Source: Chloroflexia bacterium (GTDB lineage Bacteria; Chloroflexota; Chloroflexia; Thermomicrobiales; JALYUS01). Taken from it: 20,479 nt of DNA. The notes beneath the pieces are model-generated. The model worked only from the letters and a program-made list of their open reading frames with translations. It was not told the origin of the DNA and did no database searches. Positions 9,723-15,388 of the stretch are shown here, piece after piece. Position numbers and translations under genes: made by a program. Every line of letters begins with the position of its first letter. Position 1 is the first letter of the stretch. The DNA lies in contig JAICIL010000040.1 in NCBI GenBank assembly GCA_025924435.1, positions 1 through 20,479 of the forward strand. The letters are read 5' to 3'.

Positions 9723-10565
9723 TCATCCCAGGACGTTGGCGAGGCGGTCGAGTTGGTCGCGGTGGGCGGTGGTGGGGAAGAGGACGAGATGATCGCAGCC
9801 CGCTTCCGCGTAGCCCCGGATGAACTGGACGATCGCCTGCGGCGTGGTGAGCAGTCCGGCGGCGATCCGCTCGGCGAAAGGGCCGGTGAAGGCGTAGTAG
9901 TCGAGCAGATAGCGCGCGCCCGCCTCCGCCTCGTCCGCACCGAGCGCGTAGTAGCCCATCGCCCAGAGACGCGGCCGGCCCGGCCTTCCCGCATCTACCC
10001 AGGCGGCGCGCGCCTTGTCGGCGGCGAGGGCGAAGGCGCGCGGCGGGCCGCCGCCGTGGATGTAGCCGTCCGCGTAGCGCGCGGCGCGGGCGTACGCGCC
10101 GTCGTTCAACCCGCCGACGAGCAATTCCGGGCCGCCGGTTTGGATCGGGCGCGGGCCGATCCGCTCGTCCTCCCAGTGCGCGCGCAGCGCGGCCAGTTGC
10201 TCGCTCAGGCGGCGACCGCGCGCGTGGTACGCGACCCCGGCGGCATCGTAGTCGTCCTTGCGCGCGCCGAGGGCGAGGCCGAGCGTCAGGCGGCCATCGG
10301 AGAGCGCATCCACCGTCGCGGCGGCTTTGGCGAGGAGCGCGTCGTTCTGCACGGGGCCAATCATCACCGTCGTGGCGAGGCGGATGCGCGTCGTCAGCCC
10401 GGCGGCGACGGCGAGCGTCGTCAGCGCGTCGTAACTGTCGTAGACGAGACGGTCGAAGACGCCGAGGCTGGCGAACGGCCCGCGATCCGCTGCGCACGCC
10501 CACGCCCGCACGAGATCGCCCGTCGCCCCCCTCAGCGTATTCGGCAATCCGATCCCGACATCCAT
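9723..10565 (-). CDS. LLM-class flavin/F420-dependent oxidoreductase (second)
   Basis: A 280-residue luciferase-like TIM barrel. Recognisable segments are GIGLPNTLRG at the N-terminus, LTTRIRLATTVMIGPVQNDALLAK (about 57-80), LSDGRLTLGLALGARKDDYDAAG (about 88-110) and GPELLVGGLNDGAYARAARYADG. These match F420-dependent LLM oxidoreductases; the usual GxGxGW after the third strand reads GLALGAR. GAGGAG lies seven bases before the start. It sits between the aryl-CoA ligase and the fused monooxygenase on the same strand, but is separated from each by a copy of the same long inverted repeat. A role in the aryl-CoA pathway is suggested only by position; it could equally be an inserted passenger. Confidence 0.87.
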   Translation of the reverse strand: MDVGIGLPNTLRGATGDLVRAWACAADRGPFASLGVFDRLVYDSYDALTTLAVAAGLTTRIRLATTVMIGPVQNDALLAKAAATVDALSDGRLTLGLALGARKDDYDAAGVAYHARGRRLSEQLAALRAHWEDERIGPRPIQTGGPELLVGGLNDGAYARAARYADGYIHGGGPPRAFALAADKARAAWVDAGRPGRPRLWAMGYYALGADEAEAGARYLLDYYAFTGPFAERIAAGLLTTPQAIVQFIRGYAEAGCDHLVLFPTTAHRDQLDRLANVLG

Positions 10566-10582
10566 ACCATAACTCCTCTATG

Positions 10583-10774
10583 AAACCGCTTGAACCGCAA
10601 AGGCGCAAAGATCACAAAGAACGCAAAGTACAAACGTTCAAAGGAAGAGGCGGAGACGAGTCCACATCCGGTCCTCTATCGGCACAAGGCATCGCTATTC
10701 TTCTTTTCTCGTTCTCCTTTCTCCCTCTTTGCGTCCTTTGCGTCCTTCGCGTCTTTGCGGTTCTCCCCGGTTTC
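10583..10774. repeat. Long inverted repeat, copy 2 (GCAAAG type)
   Basis: The left arm (10592-10628) starts GAACCGCAAAGGCGCAAAG and carries further CAAAG units. The right arm (10727-10763) is CTTTGCG/CTTTGCG/CTTCGCG/CTTTGCGGTTC, an imperfect reverse complement. The loop is about 98 bases, purine-rich then pyrimidine-rich. The outer edges are identical to copy 1 (28 and 19 bases). The right edge overlaps the ligase stop codon at 10773-10775. Confidence 0.88.
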
Positions 10775-12413
10775 ATCCCCCGCCCTGACGCAGGCGGAAG
10801 CGTTGCAGTTTGCCGGTCTCGGTGTACGGCAGGGCGGCGACGAACTCGATGGCGCGCGGATACTTGTACGGCGCGATCTCCGCCTTGACGAAGTCTTGCA
10901 ATTCGGCCACCGTCTCCGGGGTCGCGTCCGCCGGGTCGCGCGGCACGACGAAGGCGGCGACGATGTGGCCGCGCGCCGCGTCCGGGAGGCCGACGACGGC
11001 GCATTCCTGCACCTTCGGATGCTCCCGCAAGACGTTTTCGATCTCCGGCCCGGCGATGTTGTAGCCGGAGGAGATGATCATGTCGTCCGCGCGGGCCTGA
11101 TAACGGAAGTAGCCGTCCGCATCCATCAGGTAGACATCGCCGGTGAGGTTCCAGCCGTTTTGCACGTATGTCCGCTGCCGGTCGGGATCGTCGAGGTAGC
11201 GGCAACCCGTCGGGCCGCGCACCGCGAGCCGCCCGACCGTGCCGGGCGGCAGGGGCGTGCCGTCGTCGTCCACGACGCGCGCCTCGTAGCCGAAGACCGG
11301 CTTGCCCGTCGCGCCGGGGCGGATGTCGTCGCCCGCCGCCGAGATGAAGATGTGCAGCATCTCCGTCGCGCCGATGCCGTCAATCAGTTTGATGCCGGTC
11401 GCATCCAACCAGGCGTGGTAGGTGGCGAGCGGCAGCGTCTCCCCCGCCGAGACGCATTTGCGCAACGAGGAAAGGTCGTAGTCCCCGACCATGCCCGCCA
11501 GGCGGCGGTACATCGTCGGCGCGGTGAAGAGGATGGTGACGCGCTCGTGCTGGATGGCGTCGAGCAGCCCGTTCGGCGTCGGCTGCTCGATCAGTACGGT
11601 GGACGCGCCGACGCGGAAGGGGAAGAGCACGAGGCCGCCGAGCGCGAAGGTGAAGCCGAGCGGCGGCGTGCCACAGAAGACATCGTCCGCCGTCGGTCGG
11701 AGAACGTGCGCGGAGAAGCAGTCGCAGATCGCCAGCACATCGCGGTGGAAATGCATCGTCCCCTTCGCCCGGCCCGTCGAGCCGGAGGTGAAGGCGATCA
11801 GGGCGACATCGTCGCTCGCCGTCGCGACATTCGCGAAGGTCTCCGGCTTGTCCCCGCTCATCGCCTCGAGCGTGTCGGGATGATCCCCGGCATGGTAGCG
11901 GCAGACGCGCGGGTCGAGGCCCGCGCCGCCCGCGCGGACTTGGTCGGCGGCGGCGTGCAGCTCGTCCGCGAAGCGGCCGTCGCAGAGGGCGACGGCAACG
12001 CGCGCCTTCGTCATCACGTACGTCAGTTCCCGCGCGCGCAGCAGCGGCATCGTCGCGACGGCGATCGCGCCCGCTTTGAGGACGGCGAACCAGGCGGCGA
12101 CGAGCATCGGGTTGTTCGGCCCGCGCAGGAGGACGCGATTGCCGGGAACGACGCCGAGGTCTTCCACAAGCACGCGCGCGATGCGGTTCGCCTCCGCGAG
12201 CAGCGCCCGATAGGTGATCGCACGCCCCGCGAAATGGAGGGCGGGTCGGTCGCCGTGCGGACTGCTCGCCGTCGCGTCGAGCAGTTCGACGGCGCAATTC
12301 AGCTGGGCGGGGTAGGAGAGCGGCGAGGCGAAGTCGGGCCAGTCGGCGGGCGGCGGCAGGTTGTCGCGCGCGAAGGTGTCCACATGCCCGGTCGGCCCGA
12401 ACCGCACTGCCAT
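10773..12413 (-). CDS. Benzoate-CoA ligase family enzyme, probable 2-aminobenzoate-CoA ligase
   Basis: A 546-residue acyl-adenylate-forming enzyme that would activate an aromatic acid with ATP and CoA. The P-loop TSGSTGRAKG starts at Thr209, GIGATE (346-351) is the A5 motif, TGDVYLMDADGYFRYQARADDM carries the A7/A8 region, and the catalytic lysine is Lys535 in TETGKLQR near the C-terminus. The N-terminus (TFARDNLPPPADWPDF) and GIGATEMLHIFISA are characteristic of the benzoate/2-aminobenzoate-CoA ligase subgroup. GGAGG lies seven bases before the ATG. It is the first gene of the minus-strand catabolic block, upstream of a monooxygenase/OYE fusion whose known relatives act on 2-aminobenzoyl-CoA or salicylyl-CoA. 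The family is secure; anthranilate as substrate is inference from context. Confidence 0.9.
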   Translation of the reverse strand: MAVRFGPTGHVDTFARDNLPPPADWPDFASPLSYPAQLNCAVELLDATASSPHGDRPALHFAGRAITYRALLAEANRIARVLVEDLGVVPGNRVLLRGPNNPMLVAAWFAVLKAGAIAVATMPLLRARELTYVMTKARVAVALCDGRFADELHAAADQVRAGGAGLDPRVCRYHAGDHPDTLEAMSGDKPETFANVATASDDVALIAFTSGSTGRAKGTMHFHRDVLAICDCFSAHVLRPTADDVFCGTPPLGFTFALGGLVLFPFRVGASTVLIEQPTPNGLLDAIQHERVTILFTAPTMYRRLAGMVGDYDLSSLRKCVSAGETLPLATYHAWLDATGIKLIDGIGATEMLHIFISAAGDDIRPGATGKPVFGYEARVVDDDGTPLPPGTVGRLAVRGPTGCRYLDDPDRQRTYVQNGWNLTGDVYLMDADGYFRYQARADDMIISSGYNIAGPEIENVLREHPKVQECAVVGLPDAARGHIVAAFVVPRDPADATPETVAELQDFVKAEIAPYKYPRAIEFVAALPYTETGKLQRFRLRQGGG

Positions 12414-12486
12414 CGCCCGTCCTCCTGCCGTGTCGGCGTGTGGGGTATCCGCTCTCTCGATGGCGTGAGTGTCCGTCAGTTCCCGA

Positions 12487-12505
12487 ATTTGTCAAGCGCG
12501 TATTC
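12487..12505. repeat. Intergenic motif ATTTGTCAAG..GTATTC, copy A
   Basis: The 19 bases ATTTGTCAAG-CGC-GTATTC match 13532-13550 at 17 positions, the differences being C/G swaps. Both copies are AT-richer islands in non-coding DNA. The function is unknown; an operator or a conserved repeat end are both possible. Confidence 0.55.
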
Positions 12506-12609
12506 CGCCATCCGACACTGTGGGATTCGTCTGCGTGCTTTGTTCGCCCATTGCGTTCGTGCTCTTGCTCTCTCCCCGACCACAATGAGTGGACGCGCAT
12601 CGTGCGTAG

Positions 12610-12615
12610 TATAGT
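12610..12615 (+). promoter_or_regulatory. Candidate -10 element (TATAGT)
   Basis: TATAGT within GTATAGTGA, 63 bases before the start of the 85-residue unknown protein. The same nine-base string occurs before the LLM gene at 5548-5556. No good -35 hexamer accompanies it. Confidence 0.3.
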
Positions 12616-12678
12616 GAAAGAGATGCCTCTTACCACGGGACCACCCAGGTACGGCCCGCATGCCGGAAGGAGTACCCC

Positions 12679-12936
12679 ATGTACAATCAACGTCCCGGCT
12701 CGTATCGCGGCGACGATAAGGTCGATCTCACCGGCCCGAACCGCATGCTCGAACGCGCCCGCAACCGCATGCAGAACCACTACACGGGCGATGAGGAGGC
12801 GGTGCGCGCGGAAGCGGCCGCCGCGGAGGCGGCGCACGAGCGGAAGGACGCCGCCCGCCGCACCCGCGAAGGGGCGAGCGCCTCGCTCGGCGAGCGGATA
12901 CACGGCTGGTGGTCTCGCCGCTCCCATCGCGCGTAA
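12679..12936 (+). CDS. Small charged helical protein, unknown function
   Basis: An 85-residue protein I do not recognise. It starts at an ATG with a strong GGAAGGAG site (12664-12671). The first 40 residues are polar (RPGSYRGDDKVDLTGPNRM). Residues about 42-70 are an Ala/Glu/Arg-rich stretch likely to form one long amphipathic helix, and the C-terminus is basic and aromatic (GERIHGWWSRRSHRA). There is no signal peptide, membrane segment or cysteine. The strong binding site and a possible promoter upstream argue that it is real. RidA follows 60 bases downstream on the same strand. Confidence 0.65.
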   Translation: MYNQRPGSYRGDDKVDLTGPNRMLERARNRMQNHYTGDEEAVRAEAAAAEAAHERKDAARRTREGASASLGERIHGWWSRRSHRA

Positions 12937-12996
12937 ACGACGCCCGATGAGGGAAGATCGTCGCAATCGCGCCTCAGAGCGAATCGGGAGGGCGTC

Positions 12997-13398
12997 ATGG
13001 AGTCGCTGCTACCACCCGGCTGGCCGCACCCGCGCGGCTACGCGAACGGGGTCGTCGCGGACGGGCGGATCGTCTTCATCGCCGGGCAGATCGGCTGGAA
13101 TGCGCGCGACGAGTTCGAGACGGACGACTTCGTCGGGCAGGTGCGGCAGGCGCTCCTGAATGTCGTCGCGGTGCTCACCGAGGCGGGGGGGACGCCGGAC
13201 CGGATCGCGCGGATGACCTGGTACATCACGGACAAGGCGGAGTATCGCGCGTCGCTCAGAGACATTGGGCGCGTCTACCGGGAGGTGATCGGCGCGCACT
13301 ATCCGGCGATGACGCTCGTGCAGGTGGCGGCGCTGCTCGAAGACCGGGCGAAGGTCGAGATCGAAGCGACCGCCGTCTTGCCGACCATATCCGAATAG
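12997..13398 (+). CDS. RidA/YjgF/UK114 family protein
   Basis: A 133-residue member of the family that hydrolyses reactive enamines and imines to keto acids. Recognisable parts are GRIVFIAGQIGW (23-34), FVGQVRQALLNVVAVLTEAGG (45-65) and YPAMTLVQVAALLEDRAKVEIEA (102-124). The arginine that binds the substrate carboxylate in canonical RidA (E. coli Arg105, in PARS) is Met105 here, so it belongs to a divergent Rid subgroup. GGGAGGG precedes the start. It lies just beyond the divergent anthranilate-type catabolic block; RidA homologues accompany such genes in other bacteria, and the expected ring-reduction product is an enamine. That functional link is inference. Confidence 0.88.
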   Translation: MESLLPPGWPHPRGYANGVVADGRIVFIAGQIGWNARDEFETDDFVGQVRQALLNVVAVLTEAGGTPDRIARMTWYITDKAEYRASLRDIGRVYREVIGAHYPAMTLVQVAALLEDRAKVEIEATAVLPTISE

Positions 13399-13669
13399 CA
13401 CCGCTCCTTAACGTGCGAGACCCCGATAGCCTCTGCTCCATTCCGAATCCCACGGCCTTGCGGCTTTGGTATTCGGCTGGTGGCGTCGGTCATCGGGACC
13501 TCACAATGATGAATATACAGAGTGTTCGGACATTTGTCAAGGGGGTATTCGGGCCAAATTTTTTAGTGGCGCGCGGCGAACCGACCGGCTTCTCGGATGC
13601 ATCGCGCTGGCAGCCATCGGCGAATCGGCTATCATGGCGGCGATGGGCTGGTACATCATGGGAGGGGAA
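13399..13669. other. Intergenic region before the MOSC gene
   Basis: No coding sequence is supported, although the MOSC frame is open back to 13466. The region contains the ATTTGTCAAG motif copy B (13532-13550), an AT-rich run ending in TTTTTTAGTGG, and a weak TATCAT -10 candidate at 13629-13634, 35 bases before the MOSC start. Confidence 0.5.
13532..13550. repeat. Intergenic motif ATTTGTCAAG..GTATTC, copy B
   Basis: ATTTGTCAAG-GGG-GTATTC, 17 of 19 bases identical to 12487-12505. It is followed by GGGCCAAATTTTTTAGTGG, which copy A lacks. It lies between RidA and the MOSC gene, outside both. Confidence 0.55.
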
Positions 13670-14212
13670 ATGACGGGCAGAGTCGCGGCGGTGAGCCGCA
13701 GCGCAACGCATACACTCAGCAAAGGCACGCAGGCAGCGATCCACCTCCTCGAAGGGCTTGGCGTCGCGGACGACGCGCACGCGGGGACCACCGTCAAGCA
13801 CCGCTCGCGCGTCGCGCGCGACCCGCACCAACCGAATCTTCGCCAGGTGCATCTCATCCACGCCGAACTCCATGAAGAACTGCGCGAGTCCGGATTCACC
13901 GTCTCCGCCGGGCAGATGGGCGAGAATGTCACGACCGAGGGGATTGACCTGCTCGGCCTGCCGACCGGCACGCGGCTGCGACTGGGCGACGCGGCGATTG
14001 TCGAGATCACAGGACTGCGCAACCCCTGCGCGCAACTCGATCAAATCCAGCCCGGCCTGATGGCGGCGGTGCTCGACCGCGACGCCGCAGGCAACCTGAT
14101 CCGCAAGGCGGGCGTCATGGCGGTCGTCGTCGCCGGTGGCCCGGTCCGGCCGGGCGATCCGGTCTCTATCGCATTGCCGCCGGAGCCGCATCGCCCTCTG
14201 GAGCCGATCTGA
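13670..14212 (+). CDS. MOSC domain-containing protein
   Basis: A 180-residue stand-alone MOSC domain, the fold found at the C-terminus of molybdenum cofactor sulfurases and in sulfur-carrier or molybdenum-dependent detoxification proteins such as YiiM. Family landmarks are GVADDAHAG (31-39), GQMGENVTTEGIDL (81-94) and the invariant cysteine, Cys120, in LRNPCAQLD. GGAGGGG at 13661-13667 fixes the ATG at 13670; the longer in-frame upstream extension is not convincing. No other molybdenum cofactor gene is in the window. The partner and substrate are unknown. Confidence 0.9.
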   Translation: MTGRVAAVSRSATHTLSKGTQAAIHLLEGLGVADDAHAGTTVKHRSRVARDPHQPNLRQVHLIHAELHEELRESGFTVSAGQMGENVTTEGIDLLGLPTGTRLRLGDAAIVEITGLRNPCAQLDQIQPGLMAAVLDRDAAGNLIRKAGVMAVVVAGGPVRPGDPVSIALPPEPHRPLEPI

Positions 14213-14255
14213 GCCTGCGCTATTGGGAACGCGGGGTGGGCGAGCCAGCGTGGGG

Positions 14256-14261
14256 TACAAT
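14256..14261 (+). promoter_or_regulatory. Candidate -10 element (TACAAT)
   Basis: GGTACAATGC lies 40 bases before the start of the single-domain Lrp/AsnC-type gene and is close to the bacterial -10 consensus. The nearest TTGGGA is too far upstream to be a normally spaced -35. Confidence 0.35.
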
Positions 14262-14300
14262 GCGACTATCGAATCATGGCGGCACGGCAGGAGGCGGGCG

Positions 14301-14537
14301 ATGGCGCGGGGCTATGTCTTCGTGGATACCGAGGTCGGCAAGGGGCAGGCGGTGCGCGAGCATCTCCTCCAGACGCCGGGCATCGTCGCGGCGGACCTCG
14401 TGATGGGGCCGCACGACCTCGTCGTCGTCGTCGAGGAGCCGACGATCGAGGAGGTTGGGCGCGTCGTCGTGCGCGACCTGCACGGCACACCCGGCGTCAA
14501 GAACACGATCACGATGATTGTCATTAACCGCGACTGA
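14301..14537 (+). CDS. Stand-alone Lrp/AsnC ligand-binding (RAM) domain protein
   Basis: A 78-residue protein consisting only of the regulation-of-amino-acid-metabolism fold: ARGYVFVDTEVGKGQAVREH, GIVAADLVMGPHDLVVVVE, and a last strand TPGVKNTITMIVI. The N-terminal helix-turn-helix of full Lrp/AsnC regulators is absent, and no such domain is encoded just upstream. Such short proteins are known as ligand-binding or oligomer partners rather than DNA binders. AGGAGG sits six bases before the ATG. It converges with QueC across a long inverted repeat. Confidence 0.87.
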   Translation: MARGYVFVDTEVGKGQAVREHLLQTPGIVAADLVMGPHDLVVVVEEPTIEEVGRVVVRDLHGTPGVKNTITMIVINRD

Positions 14538-14548
14538 GAACGCCTTTT

Positions 14549-14659
14549 GAACCGCCAAGGACGCCAAGGGGAACGGAGGAAGGGGAAAGCGAAGGAGGCG
14601 TCTTCTTTATATCCCTCATCTCTTGCTTCTTCTCGGCGTTCCTGGCGTCTTGGTGGTTC
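14549..14659. repeat. Long inverted repeat, copy 3 (GCCAAG type)
   Basis: The left arm (14549-14575) begins GAACCGCCAAGGACGCCAAG and the right arm (14635-14659) ends GGCGTCTTGGTGGTTC, its imperfect reverse complement. The loop is purine-rich then pyrimidine-rich. It lies between two convergent genes, ending seven bases before the QueC stop, and could act as a bidirectional terminator. Confidence 0.82.
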
Positions 14660-14665
14660 ACTTCC

Positions 14666-15370
14666 TCACCCCGCCGCGCGATACGGCGCGGGGTCTCTCA
14701 GTCCGGCCTCGGCGAAGCCTTTGCGGCGCAGCAGGCAGGCGTCGCACCGGCCGCAGGCCGCGCCGGACGGCGCGGGGTCGTAGCAGGTGATCGTTGCGCC
14801 GTAGTCAACGCCGAGCGCCATGCCTTGCCGGATGATCTCCGCCTTCGTCAGCGCGATCAGCGGCGTGTGGATCGTCGTGTGCTGCCGCCCCTCGACGCCC
14901 GCCTTCGTCGCGAGGTTCGCCATCCGCTGATAGGCGGCGATGTATTCGGGGCGGCAATCCGGGTAGCCGCTGTAATCGAGGGCGTTGACGCCGATGAAGA
15001 TGTCGTCCGCGCCGAGCGTCTCCGCCCACGCGAGCGCGAACGAGAGGAAGATCGTGTTCCGCGCCGGGACGTAGGTGACGGGGATCCCCGCGCCCATCTC
15101 ATCGAGACCGCGCCCTTTCGGCACGGCGATGTCATCCGTCAGCGCCGAGCCGCCGAAGCGGTGCAGATCGAATGCGACGATGGCGTGCTCCGCGACGTTG
15201 GCGGCGGCGGCGATCCGCCGCGCGGCTTCGATCTCCTGTTCGTGGCGCTGGCCGTAGCGGAAAGTCAGCGCGTAGAGCGCGTAGCCCCGCTGCCGGGCAA
15301 TCGCCAGCGTCGTGGTCGAGTCCAGCCCGCCGCTCAGGAGCACGACGGCTTTTTTCCGATCCTCGGCCAT
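14666..15370 (-). CDS. queC: 7-cyano-7-deazaguanine synthase (QueC)
   Basis: A 234-residue enzyme that converts 7-carboxy-7-deazaguanine to preQ0 with ATP and ammonia, in queuosine and deazapurine biosynthesis. The ATP-binding P-loop SGGLDST is at 13-19, and the zinc site is Cys196, Cys206, Cys209 and Cys212 (C-x9-C-x2-C-x2-C). [14 protein letters not shown] and [17 protein letters not shown] are family-typical. AAAGGAG precedes the ATG. It starts 18 bases after the stop of the gamma-glutamyltransferase gene, so the two are probably co-transcribed, although no functional link is known. QueD, QueE and QueF are not in the window. The length is normal and all key residues are present. Confidence 0.95.
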   Translation of the reverse strand: MAEDRKKAVVLLSGGLDSTTTLAIARQRGYALYALTFRYGQRHEQEIEAARRIAAAANVAEHAIVAFDLHRFGGSALTDDIAVPKGRGLDEMGAGIPVTYVPARNTIFLSFALAWAETLGADDIFIGVNALDYSGYPDCRPEYIAAYQRMANLATKAGVEGRQHTTIHTPLIALTKAEIIRQGMALGVDYGATITCYDPAPSGAACGRCDACLLRRKGFAEAGLRDPAPYRAAG

Positions 15371-15388
15371 CGCCCCGCTCCTTTGCGG

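Larger units (their letters stand above)
12414..12678. other. Divergent intergenic region
   Basis: No gene is seen between the ligase and the 85-residue unknown. The region holds a conserved short motif at 12487-12505 and a possible -10 element at 12610-12615. It presumably carries the promoters of both transcription units, but a clear minus-strand promoter for the ligase could not be picked out. Confidence 0.5.

Noticed and set aside
13466..13669. Longer MOSC protein starting at 13466
   Set aside because: The extra 68 residues look unlike the family, cover a repeated intergenic motif and lack a ribosome binding site, whereas GGAGGGG precedes 13670.
14136..14300. Longer Lrp/AsnC-type protein starting at 14136
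   Set aside because: It would overlap the MOSC gene end, and the extension contains no helix-turn-helix pattern; AGGAGG precedes 14301.
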